Shown: positions 1-11,390 of the stretch, piece by piece
How the letters are laid out: each line of letters begins with the position of its first letter
Position numbering within the stretch: position 1 is the first letter of the stretch
DNA from: Candidatus Methanovirga procula
GTDB lineage: Archaea > Methanobacteriota > Methanobacteria > Methanobacteriales > Methanobacteriaceae
Assembly: GCA_031280375.1 (NCBI GenBank)
Contig: JAITGU010000176.1
Span: forward strand, 1 to 38,927
DNA length: 38,927 nucleotides
Reading direction: 5' to 3'
Program-made: the position numbers and the translations under genes
The notes under the pieces: generated by a model
The model's database searches: none
Told to the model about the DNA's origin: nothing
What the model saw: only the letters and a program-made list of their open reading frames with translations

Positions 1-528
1 AAAATATAGGATTTTGAAATTTTATAAAAGTTTTGATGAACCTTTTTTTAAAAGGTTCTTCTAAATTTTAAAAATTTAAGTTAATATTTTTATAATTTAA
101 AAGATTTAAAGAATTAATAACAAACAAATTTTTAATAAAATTTATTAACTTGACAGCATTGAATTTATAAATATTTTTGAAAAAGTTCTTAAATTTTGAA
201 AATAAATTAAATCATAAGTAATAATTATTTTTAAATTATATCATGTTAAAATTAACTATTATTAAAAATGACATTATTATAATTCTTTATTAATTTGATA
301 GACTATTTAAAATTGTTAAATTAAAAATATAAATCTTTTTTTATAAATTATTTATTAAAAACTTTATCAAATTGACTATAAATGTTATATTTTAAAAATT
401 TAGGTTTAAACTATTCGAGATTTTGAATTTAGAAGAGTTTCTATTTATCTTTAAAATTGAAGGGGATATGTTATGAATTATTTTATAAATTAATGATATG
501 GATGTAAATGAAAAAGAGTTCAATTTAT
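1..528. other. AT-rich intergenic region 3' of apgM
   Basis: No open reading frame of convincing length lies here. The stretch is almost entirely A/T. The one structured element I see is a 9-bp hairpin at 38-58, listed separately. It is the 3' side of the minus-strand apgM gene, so an apgM terminator may lie here. The only candidate is a short pyrimidine-rich stretch just after the stop on the minus strand, without a convincing stem. Confidence 0.5.
28..60. repeat. Dispersed hairpin repeat, copy 1
   Basis: Stem GAACCTTTT (38-46), loop TTT, stem AAAAGGTTC (50-58). About 33 bases including the preceding AAGTTTTGATGAA context recur identically at 23305-23337. A half-copy in reverse orientation is at 38786-38799 (AAGAACCTTTTAAA). 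Repetition at distant intergenic sites argues for a dispersed repeat family rather than a simple terminator, although the T-run could also end transcription. Confidence 0.6.
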
Positions 529-1767
529 CTAAGCCCCAAATTTATGGGTATTATCTATTAAATCCATAAGTATATTCATTAAATCAGAACCTTTAATTCT
601 TAAAAGTCCTCCTTTAACTGCATCGATTTCATTAAATCTTTTAACATCATCCACTCTCACACCTTTACCATATACAAGAATAGGAACAGGATCTGCACTA
701 TGGTCTTTAACAGTAATTGGTGTGGAATGGTCAGCTGTTACAACAGTAATCATATCTTGGAGTTGTGATATTTTACTAAACACGACTTCATCTATTTTTT
801 CAATAAATTCCACTTTTTCTTTGGCATTACCATCGTGTCCTGATTCATCTGCTCCTTTAATATTTATTAAAAAGAAGTCATAGTCTGTATTTTTTACATT
901 ATCTATGATAGTGTCTATAAAGTTGTCTAAGTTTGTATCTACACTGCCTGTTGAACCTTCAACCCCAATAATATCCATCCCAGCAAATCTTGCGATTCCT
1001 ATTATAAGTCCAGTTTCAGCGATACAAGCAGATTTTATTTCATATTTTTTATTGAGTTCTTCAATCTCAGGAACAAGACCAACACCACGAGGAATTATAA
1101 TATTAGCTGGTGCTTCATTATTTTTAATCCTGTTTAAATTTATTGGATGATTTCTAAGAATGGTATACGATTCTTTAATGATTTTGTTCAATAAATCAGC
1201 AGTTTTTTCTGCATTAGGAGAATTTGTTGTGGAGTGAACGGTTTTAGGTGCCTTTTCCACAACTTTGGGGTCAGCATCTGTTATTTCATCTGATAAATTT
1301 TCTCCTCTTAAAATTAAGGCTGCTCTATGGCCTGTTGATTCTTTAAATATAATTTCTATGTCTTCGTAACCTTCTATTTTCATTTTATTCAATTCATTAA
1401 TAAGGGGTGTGGTGTCTTCTTTTATTCTTCCAGCTCTTCGGTCTGTTACAATGTAATTATCATCAACAGTTGAAAAGTTACATCTAAAAGCAACATCTCC
1501 AGCTTTAATATCTAATCCAACACCAGATGCTTCGAATGGTCCTCTGCCAGTATAGACAGTGTAAGGGTCATAGCCTAAAATAGCTATATGGGCGGTATCA
1601 CTGCCTGGACGAATACCAGGGGCTATGGAATCCATAATTCCATTAATTCCATTTTCAGCCATTTTATCCAAGTTTGGAGTGTTGGCTTTTTGTAATGGTG
1701 TTTTATTGCCTAATTCCTTCACTGGGCGGTCCCCTAAACCATCGATTATTATTATCATACTTCTCAT
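529..1767 (-). CDS. apgM: 2,3-bisphosphoglycerate-independent phosphoglycerate mutase, archaeal type
   Basis: Interconverts 3-phosphoglycerate and 2-phosphoglycerate in cytosolic gluconeogenesis/glycolysis. The 412-residue product has the alkaline-phosphatase-superfamily start [11 protein letters not shown] (metal-binding Asp at about residue 9), the [15 protein letters not shown] segment with the catalytic Ser near residue 56, and the C-terminal metal ligands in [11 protein letters not shown] and TADHSTP. The length is typical of archaeal ApgM. The start ATG follows the stop of the upstream stomatin gene with no gap, and its Shine-Dalgarno GGTGAT (complement of 1771-1776) lies inside the last codons of that gene, so the two are translationally coupled. 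A second ATG three codons in (MIIIIDG) is an alternative start. Confidence 0.93.
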   Translation of the reverse strand: MRSMIIIIDGLGDRPVKELGNKTPLQKANTPNLDKMAENGINGIMDSIAPGIRPGSDTAHIAILGYDPYTVYTGRGPFEASGVGLDIKAGDVAFRCNFSTVDDNYIVTDRRAGRIKEDTTPLINELNKMKIEGYEDIEIIFKESTGHRAALILRGENLSDEITDADPKVVEKAPKTVHSTTNSPNAEKTADLLNKIIKESYTILRNHPINLNRIKNNEAPANIIIPRGVGLVPEIEELNKKYEIKSACIAETGLIIGIARFAGMDIIGVEGSTGSVDTNLDNFIDTIIDNVKNTDYDFFLINIKGADESGHDGNAKEKVEFIEKIDEVVFSKISQLQDMITVVTADHSTPITVKDHSADPVPILVYGKGVRVDDVKRFNEIDAVKGGLLRIKGSDLMNILMDLIDNTHKFGA

Positions 1768-2733
1768 CTAATCACCTAACTTGTTGTCCTCTAATTTCTC
1801 ATTTTTAAGGTTTACTACTTTTTTATTTAAATCATCTTTATTGAATAAATCAGCTATTGCTCCAACAGAGCCTAAAATCCCAGAGAGTTCAGCTGGAAGG
1901 AATATTTTTGTTGAGTTACCATCAGCTATTTTTTCAAGAGCTTCTAAATATTTAATAGCTATTAATTCATTTGTAGGATTACCTTGATGGATGGACTCAT
2001 AGACAGATATATTCGCCTTTGCTTCACCTTCTGCAATAGCTATTTCCTGATATTTATTAGCTTCTGCTACTTTTTTAATAGCTTCAGAGCGACCTTCTGC
2101 TTCAAGAATAGCTGCTTGTTTATCTCCTTCGGCTCTTTTAATTTCTGATTGTTTATATCCTTCTGCTTCTAAAATTGATGCTCTTTTCATTCTTTCAGCT
2201 TTCATTTGTTTACTCATAGCATCAACAATATCTTTAGGTGGTTCAATTCTTTGAATTTCGACTCTCACAACTTTAGTTCCCCATTTATCTGTGGCTTCAT
2301 CAAGAACATCACGAAGATGTGTGTTAATCATTTCTCTTGAGGTTAAGGTTTGATCGAGTTCTAAGTCCCCAATAATATTCCTTAAATTAGTTTGAGCTAA
2401 CTTGGTAATAGCTTGATAAAAGTTAACAACATTGTAAACAGCATTAAAAGGATCTATAACTTCATAAAAAATTACACAATCAACAATAACAACAGTATTA
2501 TCTTTTGTAATAACTTCTTGAGGTGGAACATCCACAACTTGCTCACGAAGGTCAACAGTTCTGATATTTTCAATAAAAGGAATTACGAATATCAAACCAC
2601 TTTCAACAGTTCTCTGATATTTACCTAATCTTTCAACAACTCCTTTTTCATAGGGTCTCAAAATATTCAGTGTTTTTGCTGCAACAACAATCACTATTAA
2701 AAATATTATACCAACTATTATTATTTCATCCAT
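1768..2733 (-). CDS. Stomatin-like SPFH/band 7 membrane protein
   Basis: Membrane-anchored SPFH-domain protein of the stomatin/HflK-like (YbbK/QmcA) type, thought to organise membrane microdomains. An N-terminal hydrophobic helix (EIIIVGIIFLIVIVVAA) is followed by the diagnostic RPYEKGVVERLGKYQ segment, the band 7 core and an alanine/glutamate-rich coiled coil (repeated AEG motifs such as SILEAEGYKQ and AILEAEGRSE). I place the start at the ATG three bases after GGTGAT, which puts the membrane helix at the extreme N-terminus. The longer version from 2775 adds 14 residues without a better ribosome-binding site. It is immediately followed by apgM, with nfeD upstream on the same strand, the usual stomatin partner. 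Confidence 0.88.
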   Translation of the reverse strand: MDEIIIVGIIFLIVIVVAAKTLNILRPYEKGVVERLGKYQRTVESGLIFVIPFIENIRTVDLREQVVDVPPQEVITKDNTVVIVDCVIFYEVIDPFNAVYNVVNFYQAITKLAQTNLRNIIGDLELDQTLTSREMINTHLRDVLDEATDKWGTKVVRVEIQRIEPPKDIVDAMSKQMKAERMKRASILEAEGYKQSEIKRAEGDKQAAILEAEGRSEAIKKVAEANKYQEIAIAEGEAKANISVYESIHQGNPTNELIAIKYLEALEKIADGNSTKIFLPAELSGILGSVGAIADLFNKDDLNKKVVNLKNEKLEDNKLGD

Positions 2734-2775
2734 CATATCACCATTCATTTTTTTTATCATATCTTTAAAATTCAT

Positions 2776-3184
2776 TTAAACAATCAATTTATTTAAAAAA
2801 TTAATCTATTAAAAAATCAAAGTTTATTGATCAATTTATTTAAAGTTTGTTAACTAATTTATTTAATAATCAATATTTATTTGGTATCTAATATTGTCAA
2901 TCAGTATATAATTTTTATATTTTAAAAAATAATTTATTGATATTAACTTACATTATAAATAATTGAATTAAAAATATTATTAATTAATATTAAATTACAG
3001 ATAATATTATTATAATTAATATATTATTATAATTATACAATAATTTAAACTATAATTTAATAAAAGAATTTAAATATAATTGTAATAAAGCTATTAAACT
3101 ATTTATTGAATATACAGATATTTATTCGTTGATATTTGAATACTATAGAATTGGATACTATTGAATACTATGCAGATAATCCAA
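2776..3184. other. AT-rich spacer between nfeD and the stomatin gene
   Basis: About 400 bases with no ORF and no strong stem-loop. It is unusually long for a stomatin-NfeD pair, which are often adjacent or overlapping. It probably carries the promoter for the stomatin-apgM unit, but the TATA-like runs are too numerous in this A/T-only context to choose one. Confidence 0.4.
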
Positions 3185-3616
3185 TCATAATTTAGCTATT
3201 TTCTCAACAATTAATTTCACACCGTTGATTTCTTTAACAATTACTTTTTCTCCAACATCTATTTCTTCATCAGCTATTGCTTTCCAAACATCTCCTAAAA
3301 TTTTAACTGTTCCCATTTCATCAGGAACTATTTTCTTAATTACAATAGCTTCTTCTCCGATCAATCTGTCTGAATTAGATTTCTTTAAGGGGGATCCACT
3401 TGTTAGTTTTTTTGCTATTGGTTTTGAAAGCAAAACACAAATTATTGTAACAACAACAAAAGTGGATAGTTGAGTTGTGTAATCATAATTTAGATAGTTA
3501 ATTAATGCAGCAAATCCAGCACCAACACTAATTGATAATGAAAAGAAACTCATAGTTATAATTTCTCCTAAAATGAAAGCAACAGCCAACATTATCCAAA
3601 ATTCTAAACTGAACAT
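3185..3616 (-). CDS. NfeD-like membrane protein (stomatin operon partner)
   Basis: Short NfeD-family protein of 143 residues. Residues 1-70 hold two or three hydrophobic segments (EFWIMLAVAFILGEIITM, then SISVGAGFAALINYL and STFVVVTIICVLL). Residues from about 80 form the soluble OB-fold domain (SDRLIGEEAIVIKKI ... VKILGDVWKAIADEEIDVGEKVIVKEINGVKLIVEKI), which shows the NfeD pattern of G-E-A at the front and V-x-G-x-x-V-x-V near the end. There is no N-terminal ClpP-like protease domain, so this is the short class that partners with stomatin. The Shine-Dalgarno GAGGT lies about nine bases before the ATG. It could be co-transcribed with the YhgE-like gene 53 bases upstream. Confidence 0.85.
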   Translation of the reverse strand: MFSLEFWIMLAVAFILGEIITMSFFSLSISVGAGFAALINYLNYDYTTQLSTFVVVTIICVLLSKPIAKKLTSGSPLKKSNSDRLIGEEAIVIKKIVPDEMGTVKILGDVWKAIADEEIDVGEKVIVKEINGVKLIVEKIAKL

Positions 3617-3669
3617 TATGATTAGACCTCGTTAAGTTAATTAGATATTAAATTTTTGGCAACCAAATT

Positions 3670-5187
3670 TTAAAACAATCCACTTTCCTTTAATTTATCT
3701 TCAAAATTTTTAGAATATTTATTAATCTTTCCTTTGAAAAATATTGCAAAAAGAAGTACTGAAATAGCTATTAAACTTAAAATCTCAAGGTTATAAAAAT
3801 AGCTATTCCATGAAATTCCAGATATAACCTCTCTAAAAACTTTTATAGCATAAGTCATAGGTAAAATAGAGTTGATGGTTCTAAAAAATTGGGGCATAAG
3901 CTCCATTGGATAAATTCCTCCACTTCCAGGGATTTGCAAAACTAAAAGAACAATAGCTATTACTTTACCAACATTTCCAAATGTAGAGATTAATGCATAA
4001 ACAATTGTAATTATACATAATCCAATATAAATAATTGTGGTTAGGAATATTGGGATTGAACTAATTTGTAGGTGAAGTAAAAATAATCCAACAGCCATAA
4101 ATAATGCTTGAAAGATATTTATTAGTATAAATAATCCCATTCTACCAATAAAAACACTGGATGATCCGTATTCATAATTTTCATCTGTTTTAATCTGATC
4201 TCCAAAATTTTCTTCAACACTTTCTATTTCATTTTTTCTATTTCTTCTCTGAACTCTATTACTAATCATAGCTAAACTTACAATAGAACCAATCCATAAA
4301 GACAAACAAATGTAAAATGGAGAGATACTTGCTCCATAGTTATCACTTGGGTATAAACTATGTTTTTCTAATGTGACTGGGCTTTGGATATAATATTCTA
4401 CATCCTTAGTATTTATATTGGCAAGTCGAATTAGTTCACTATAATCTACAGAGTTAATCTTTGCTGTATCTATTCTCACTAAAGTAATTAGATCTTCAAC
4501 TTTATCTGAGACTTCTTCAGGAACAATCTGACTAAGGTTGGAGTTTTCTAATATAGGTTCCAATTGATTAAAAACATAATTCAGCTGATTTAAACGAGTT
4601 TTTATTCTGATAAAGTCATTCTCATTATCTTTTGCTTGCTCTCCAACATCATGTAATTTAGATGAAACAATTCCAGCTATTATTTCACTTATTTCTCCAT
4701 TAATCCCTGATTGAACTTGATCTAAGCCTGAATTAATTATTCTTGGACTAATGGGATTTGTTTTTTCATTGTTTAGGAGAATAATTTCAGATCTTTTAGT
4801 GTTTTTCCCCTCTTCAATAGAGTATACAGTCTCACTAAAATTTTTAGGGATTTCAATCAATGCATAATATTTTTCGCTTTCCAGTCCCTCCATACCATCA
4901 GTATAATTTACAAATTCCCATTTAAATCCACCATTTTCTTTTAAACCGTCTAATATATTCTGACCTATGTTAATATTCGTGTTGTTAGTTAAATAACCAT
5001 TATCATTATTTACAACAGCTATTTTAAGCTGATTTAGATTACTATAAGGGTCCCAATTAGCATCTATGTTCACTAAGGCATATAAGGAGGGAATCAGAAC
5101 TATAACTATCAAAACAAGCATTACAAATGGATTGTGTATAATGGTTTTTATGTCTGTTTTAAAAATATTTAAACTATCTTTTAACAT
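3670..5187 (-). CDS. YhgE/Pip family ABC-2-type membrane protein
   Basis: 505-residue integral membrane protein. One N-terminal membrane helix (FVMLVLIVIVLIPSLYALVNI) runs into the family signature NIDANWDPYSNLNQLKIAVVNND. A roughly 230-residue extracytoplasmic region follows, then five or so C-terminal helices (about 290-310, 350-375, 380-405, 408-430, 470-490), as in ABC-2 permeases. YhgE/Pip relatives include the phage infection protein of Lactococcus and type VII-secretion-associated proteins. This one is short, because the long coiled-coil middle of many homologues is missing. No ATPase gene is adjacent. Substrate and role are unknown. A weak AAGGT site precedes the ATG. Confidence 0.8.
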   Translation of the reverse strand: MLKDSLNIFKTDIKTIIHNPFVMLVLIVIVLIPSLYALVNIDANWDPYSNLNQLKIAVVNNDNGYLTNNTNINIGQNILDGLKENGGFKWEFVNYTDGMEGLESEKYYALIEIPKNFSETVYSIEEGKNTKRSEIILLNNEKTNPISPRIINSGLDQVQSGINGEISEIIAGIVSSKLHDVGEQAKDNENDFIRIKTRLNQLNYVFNQLEPILENSNLSQIVPEEVSDKVEDLITLVRIDTAKINSVDYSELIRLANINTKDVEYYIQSPVTLEKHSLYPSDNYGASISPFYICLSLWIGSIVSLAMISNRVQRRNRKNEIESVEENFGDQIKTDENYEYGSSSVFIGRMGLFILINIFQALFMAVGLFLLHLQISSIPIFLTTIIYIGLCIITIVYALISTFGNVGKVIAIVLLVLQIPGSGGIYPMELMPQFFRTINSILPMTYAIKVFREVISGISWNSYFYNLEILSLIAISVLLFAIFFKGKINKYSKNFEDKLKESGLF

Positions 5188-5923
5188 ATTTAACCTTTAG
5201 ATTACTTAATCCGCCCATAAATAATATGTTCTTTTAAGATTATCATTATAACAACAAATAATAATAATCACATATATGGTTAATATAATGATGATAATAA
5301 ATTTAATGTTTAATAAATTAAATAAAATAACTAAACCACATAGTAAAAGAAACCATACAAAATAGCCGACATATACATTGAATTAGTTATATTCGATGCA
5401 ATAACTTTTATAATCTTATTATACTATCATATACTAATTTTTTATGCACTGATACTAATTTTTTATGCACTGATCATAATTAATCACATTAAATTCCATA
5501 TAAATTTAATTTTTCTACAACTAATTTTTTATAACTATTTTATCATTTGTTATACATTATTTTACTTTTATTAATTAATTATTATAAGTCTATTTATTCA
5601 AATTAAATTTTATTCTTAATAATATTTATAATTAATTATTTGTTATAATAATGAAAACTATTTTTAACTTACTCTTTTTCTAATTGATTATTCATAAAAT
5701 TTTGATTTCGTCATCATTTATAAACTTTACTAATTAATCTTAAAGATAAACTTTATTATATATATTAAATAAAATTAAAATTCGTATACCAATAAATTAG
5801 GTTATATTGTTATTTGCTTTTTAGCTCATTCAATAGAAGCCTAAATTTATCAACATTGACTTAAAGTTTAATGTCTGGGTTGTATGGTATATTTTTTAAC
5901 TATATTTAGTTAGGAGGGAAAAA
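5188..5923. other. Divergent intergenic region carrying the mcr promoter
   Basis: This 736-base spacer separates the minus-strand YhgE gene from the plus-strand mcr operon and must contain both promoters. TATA-like candidates for mcr are TTTATAAA at 5717-5724 and ATTATATATATT at 5754-5765. Either would leave a leader of more than 100 bases before mcrB. A perfect 21-base tandem duplication lies at 5431-5472. I see no gene or stable RNA. Confidence 0.5.
5431..5472. repeat. Perfect 21-bp tandem duplication upstream of mcr
   Basis: Two identical head-to-tail 21-base units beginning ATACTAATTTTTTATG occupy 5431-5451 and 5452-5472. A partial third copy (ACTAATTTTTTATAACT) appears near 5520. It may be a slippage product or a paired protein-binding site; the sequence alone does not decide. 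Confidence 0.8.
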
Positions 5924-7258
5924 ATGGCGAAGTTTGATGATAAAGTCGATCTATATGACGACAGAGGTAACTTAGTTGAGTCTAATGTTCCTATTGAAGC
6001 ATTAAGCCCACTACATAATCCAGCTATTAAAAGTATCGTAAATGGTATTAAACGAACTGTAGCTGTAAACTTAGAAGGTATAGAAAATGCTTTGAGAACT
6101 GCAAGTGTCGGTGGGAAAGCTTGTAAGATTTTAGGAAGAGAAATAGACCTTGATCTTGTGGGAAATGCTGATGCTCTCGCAAATTCAATCAAAGAAATGA
6201 TTCAGGTAACTGAAGATGACGATACAAGAGTAGAACTTTTAGCTGGTGGAAAAAGAATTTTAGTTCAAATTCCAAATGCAAGATTAAATGTTGCTGCAGA
6301 ATATTCTGTATCTACATTATCCACATCCACAGCTTTGGTACAAGCTATTATTAATCAGTTTGATGAAGTAGATATGTACAATGCTAATATGGTGAAAGCC
6401 GCAATTTTAGGTAGATATCCTCAATCTGTTGATTATATGGGTTCTAACCTTGCAACTATGTTAGATATTCCGCAAAAGCTTGAAGGTGCAGGTTATGCTT
6501 TAAGAAATATTATGGCTAACCACATAGCTGCTGCTACTTTGAAAAATACTTTACAAGGAACTGCTCTTTCTTCTATTTTAGAACAAACTGCTATGTTTGA
6601 AATGGGAGATGCTGTTGGTGTTTTTGAAAGATTGCATTTATTAGGTTTAGCTTATCAAGGTATGAATGCAGATAATTTTGTTTTAGATTTAGTTAATGAT
6701 TCTGCTAAAGAAGGAACTATTGCTAATCTGATTAATGGAACGGTTGAAAGAGCTTTAGCTGATGGTGTAATTAAAGCAGAGAAAGATCTTAATGGATTTA
6801 CTGAGTATGCTGCTGCTGATTTAGCAAAATGGAATGCTTATGCGGCTGCTGGTTCAGCTGCTGCTGTAATGGTGAATGTTGGTGCTGCAAGGGCTGCTCA
6901 AGCTGTACCTTCCAGTCTTTTATACTTCAATGATTCAATCGAATTTGCAACTGGTCTTCCAGGTGTAGATTTCGGTAGAGCTGAAGGTGTAGCTGTAGGA
7001 TTTTCATTCTTTAGTCACTCTATATATGGTGGAGGAGGTCCTGGTCTTTTCAATGGTAACCACATTGTTACAAGACACAGTAAAGGATTTTGTATACCTT
7101 GTGTTGTAGCTGCAATGTGTTTAGATGCAGGTACTCAGCTTTTTTCACCAGAATCAACTTCTGGATTAATTAAAGAAGTATTTAGTAGTGTCGATGAATT
7201 TAGAGAACCACTCAAATATGTTGTGGAGGCAGCTGCCGATATTAAAGGCCAAATCTAA
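5924..7258 (+). CDS. mcrB: Methyl-coenzyme M reductase subunit beta
   Basis: Beta subunit of the alpha2beta2gamma2 methyl-CoM reductase, which makes methane from methyl-CoM and coenzyme B with nickel cofactor F430. The 444-residue product opens with [28 protein letters not shown]. It carries the conserved C-terminal stretch [41 protein letters not shown], which lines the coenzyme B channel. AGGAGGG at 5912-5918 sits five bases before the ATG. It is the first gene of mcrBDCGA. The presence of mcrC marks this as the McrI operon rather than the mrt isoenzyme, whose operon lacks C. Confidence 0.97.
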   Translation: MAKFDDKVDLYDDRGNLVESNVPIEALSPLHNPAIKSIVNGIKRTVAVNLEGIENALRTASVGGKACKILGREIDLDLVGNADALANSIKEMIQVTEDDDTRVELLAGGKRILVQIPNARLNVAAEYSVSTLSTSTALVQAIINQFDEVDMYNANMVKAAILGRYPQSVDYMGSNLATMLDIPQKLEGAGYALRNIMANHIAAATLKNTLQGTALSSILEQTAMFEMGDAVGVFERLHLLGLAYQGMNADNFVLDLVNDSAKEGTIANLINGTVERALADGVIKAEKDLNGFTEYAAADLAKWNAYAAAGSAAAVMVNVGAARAAQAVPSSLLYFNDSIEFATGLPGVDFGRAEGVAVGFSFFSHSIYGGGGPGLFNGNHIVTRHSKGFCIPCVVAAMCLDAGTQLFSPESTSGLIKEVFSSVDEFREPLKYVVEAAADIKGQI

Positions 7259-7300
7259 GTAATCTCATTTTTAAAGTCTAATGAATCTTAGAGGAAAAAT

Positions 7301-7750
7301 ATGGATTTACAAGTGTTCCCACATAGGATTTTAGGTCCAGATAGAACAGAAATGTTATTGAATGAAATTGAGGCTCTTGATGGTGTTAAAAGGACTGTTA
7401 TTCAAGGACCAAGGCTTCCACCTGAGGATCCTAATGAAAATCCTAAGTATACTGAAAGAAGAGTTATCAATGTTCATGGTAAAGAAATTGATCTTAAAGT
7501 AAAAACAGGCCGTATTTTTATTGATGTTTCGACTGATTTTGATATTGTCGAGGTTAAAGATAGCATTGATGAGATATGTAAAGAGTTACTTCCTTTTGGT
7601 TTTGATATTGATGTTGGAAAGTTTATCCGGACTCAAAGGACTGTTACTGATAATATTAAGTATGGTAGAGAGGGTATTCCTGATGAATTAATTGGAATGA
7701 CTGATCAATCTGCAAAACTTAAAGATCGCGTGACTATTCTTAAGAAATAA
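7301..7750 (+). CDS. mcrD: Methyl-coenzyme M reductase operon protein D
   Basis: McrD (149 residues) is not part of the mature enzyme. It is viewed as a chaperone-like factor associating with unassembled or inactive MCR. Recognisable features are the start MDLQVFPHRILGPDRTEMLLNEIE, the VIQGPRLPP segment and the RVINVHGKEIDLKVKTGRI core. It begins 42 bases after mcrB in the same direction. The ribosome-binding site is weak (GAGGAAA). Confidence 0.95.
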   Translation: MDLQVFPHRILGPDRTEMLLNEIEALDGVKRTVIQGPRLPPEDPNENPKYTERRVINVHGKEIDLKVKTGRIFIDVSTDFDIVEVKDSIDEICKELLPFGFDIDVGKFIRTQRTVTDNIKYGREGIPDELIGMTDQSAKLKDRVTILKK

Positions 7751-7840
7751 TTAAATAATACAATAATTAATAATACTTTATCCCTAATTCATTTGTATTA
7801 GCTATAAAATTATTAACATATACTAATAAAATTGATTATT

Positions 7841-8437
7841 ATGATTGGAAAATCTACTCATGTTGTTGATTGTAGAGAAACAATGGGTCTTGGTGAAGGT
7901 GGAGGAATTGCTCAAAGAGGTACATTTGCCGAATGTGGTTCAGATGTATTAGCTATTGGGATGTCTCCAGGTAAAAGGCATATTACAAAACCAGTTTGTG
8001 AAATTACTTTTGCTCTTCGTGAAGCCAATGTTTTAACAAGTACAATTATATTAAATGCTGGTGCAGGTGTTCCAGGTGATGCTCCTCATATAGGTGGGGG
8101 AAGTCTTTTTGGGTTAACAGAGAAGGAAATTCTTCAAATGAATAGATTTAAACTTCTTGTAATACATTTAGGTGGAGTTAGAAATCATCTTATTTATAAA
8201 GCAAGATTGATTTTAAGAAATACTGACAGACCTTGTGTCATCATTTGTGAGTATCCTGTTGATTTTGAAGACTTTGCTAAAATAGGTATTAAAACATCTA
8301 AGGTAATGCCTAATGAGGTCAAAACTAAGGGTCAAATTTTGGATATGGTTACTGGTGTTATTAGGGGAGAAACTTGTTCTCAAGATAAATTAGATGAGAT
8401 TATTAGAAAAGTTAAGTTAGCATTAGGAGGTGTATGA
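7841..8437 (+). CDS. mcrC: Methyl-coenzyme M reductase operon protein C (MCR activation component)
   Basis: McrC belongs to the ATP-dependent MCR activation complex described in Methanothermobacter and Methanococcus, with marker proteins and the A2 component. The product (198 residues from this ATG) begins [20 protein letters not shown] and continues [21 protein letters not shown] chose the ATG at 7841; a TTG three codons upstream would add MII without matching the family start. No Shine-Dalgarno precedes it, and the 90-base spacer after mcrD is pure A/T with a TATA-like CTATAAAAT, so an internal leaderless promoter is possible. The gene ends within the ATGA before mcrG. Confidence 0.94.
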   Translation: MIGKSTHVVDCRETMGLGEGGGIAQRGTFAECGSDVLAIGMSPGKRHITKPVCEITFALREANVLTSTIILNAGAGVPGDAPHIGGGSLFGLTEKEILQMNRFKLLVIHLGGVRNHLIYKARLILRNTDRPCVIICEYPVDFEDFAKIGIKTSKVMPNEVKTKGQILDMVTGVIRGETCSQDKLDEIIRKVKLALGGV

Positions 8438-8439
8438 TT

Positions 8440-9189
8440 ATGGCACAATATTATCCAGGAACTACACAAGTTGCTCAAAATAGAAGAAATTTCATAGATC
8501 CTGATTACAAATTAGAGAAGCTAAGAGAAATTTCTGATGAAGGGGTAGTAAAAATATTAGGTCACAGAGCTCCAGGTGAAGAATATAAAAGTGTTCACCC
8601 ACCATTAGATGAAATGGATGAGCCTGATGATCATATTAGAGAAATTGTTGAACCTATCGACGGTGCAAAGGCTGGCGACAGAGTTAGATACATACAATTC
8701 GTAGATTCAATGTATTTTGCTCCAGCTCAACCTTACTTAAGATCAAGATCTTACTTAAACAGATACAGAGGAGTCGATGCAGGAACTTTATCTGGTAGAC
8801 AGATTATAGAAGCAAGGGAAAGAGATTTAGAAAGAATTTCTAAAGAGTTATTAGAAACTGAATATTTTGACCCTGCAAGAACTGGAATTAGAGGAAAATC
8901 TGTTCATGGTCACTCTTTAAGACTTGATGAAAATGGTGTAATGTTCGATATGCTCAGAAGACAAATTTTCAACAAGGAAACTGGTAAAGTTGAAATGGTA
9001 AAAGATCAAATAGGTAAAGAACTTGATGAGCCTGTTGTTCTTGGTGAACCATTAGATGAAGAAACTTTGAAAAGCAAAACTACAATCTACAGAGTTGATG
9101 GTGAAGCTTACAAAGACGATAAAGATGCTGTGGAAATTTTACATAAAATCCATGTTACAAGATCCGAAGGAGGATTCTGCCCTGAATAA
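8440..9189 (+). CDS. mcrG: Methyl-coenzyme M reductase subunit gamma
   Basis: Gamma subunit of MCR, 249 residues from the chosen start [18 protein letters not shown]. An upstream in-frame ATG at 8434 overlaps the mcrC stop. AGGAGG at 8425-8430 is nine bases from 8440 but only three from 8434, so 8440 is preferred and matches the family N-terminus. Conserved internal segments include [20 protein letters not shown]-like residues near 35-55, [20 protein letters not shown] and [16 protein letters not shown]. It is translationally coupled to mcrC and followed 14 bases later by mcrA. Confidence 0.96.
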   Translation: MAQYYPGTTQVAQNRRNFIDPDYKLEKLREISDEGVVKILGHRAPGEEYKSVHPPLDEMDEPDDHIREIVEPIDGAKAGDRVRYIQFVDSMYFAPAQPYLRSRSYLNRYRGVDAGTLSGRQIIEARERDLERISKELLETEYFDPARTGIRGKSVHGHSLRLDENGVMFDMLRRQIFNKETGKVEMVKDQIGKELDEPVVLGEPLDEETLKSKTTIYRVDGEAYKDDKDAVEILHKIHVTRSEGGFCPE

Positions 9190-9203
9190 GGGAGGTAATT
9201 ATT

Positions 9204-10853
<1,650 letters not shown>

Positions 10854-10859
<6 letters not shown>

Positions 10860-10900
10860 GTGTTTTCACCTATTTACTTTTTTATTTTATTTTTATTCGT
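10854..10900 (+). terminator. mcr operon terminator
   Basis: Perfect 9-bp stem AAATAGGTG (10854-10862), loop TTTT, CACCTATTT (10867-10875), followed by a T-rich tract to about 10900. The mcrA TAG stop lies inside the 5' arm. It separates mcr from mtr, though read-through cannot be excluded. Confidence 0.8.
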
Positions 10901-11390
10901 TTAGAATTACTTGGTTTTTTTTAAATAAATTTAAAGTATTTCTAATTTGTTAATATAATAATGGAAATTAAAAAAATAGATATTATTAATTAAATGACTA
11001 CATTTAAATATTAAAATAATTATACTAACTATCATTAATCATTAAATCTTATGTAATTGAATTAATAATCTTATGTGGTTAAATTTTATTATTTAGAATA
11101 TGATTGAATTAATGTATTTTTCAAAATTAGAATTATATGATCATTATTATTAAATGATTAATATTTAATTACCATATTATAATTCCCATGATTTTAGTGA
11201 TTAATAATTTAATTAAAAATTAATTCATATATTAAATTACAATTTTAAGTAATTTGAAGTACTTAATTAATTACTCCTTAATTAATCGATATAGATTAAT
11301 TAAATGTTGTAGATTAATTAATGTAATTAGATTATAAATAGTTAGATTAAATTAATATATAATAATAAATTGCTTTGGAGGAAAAAAAAT
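10901..11390. other. mcr-mtr intergenic region with mtr promoter
   Basis: About 490 bases of A/T DNA without an ORF. AATCTTATGT occurs twice near 11044 and 11068. TAGATTAATTAA-type repeats sit at the 3' end, listed separately. A Shine-Dalgarno GGAGG at 11377-11381 serves mtrE. No RNA gene is evident. Confidence 0.45.
11292..11350 (+). promoter_or_regulatory. Probable mtr promoter with TAGATTAA repeats
   Basis: TAGATTAATTAA occurs at 11292 and 11310. Degenerate copies follow at 11328 (TAGATTATAAATA) and 11343 (TAGATTAAATTAA), spaced 18, 18 and 15 bases. The third copy contains a TATA-like TTATAAATA about 55 bases before the mtrE ATG, which would put transcription start near 11360. Direct repeats overlapping a TATA box could be an operator, or chance in A/T-only DNA. 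Confidence 0.35.

Noticed and set aside
905-1150. Plus-strand frame opposite apgM
   Set aside because: Shadow of the apgM coding strand; no ribosome-binding site and no family resemblance.
11370-11390. TTG-initiated N-terminal extension of mtrE
   Set aside because: It would translate the Shine-Dalgarno GGAGG itself and does not match the family start MDPxTLG.
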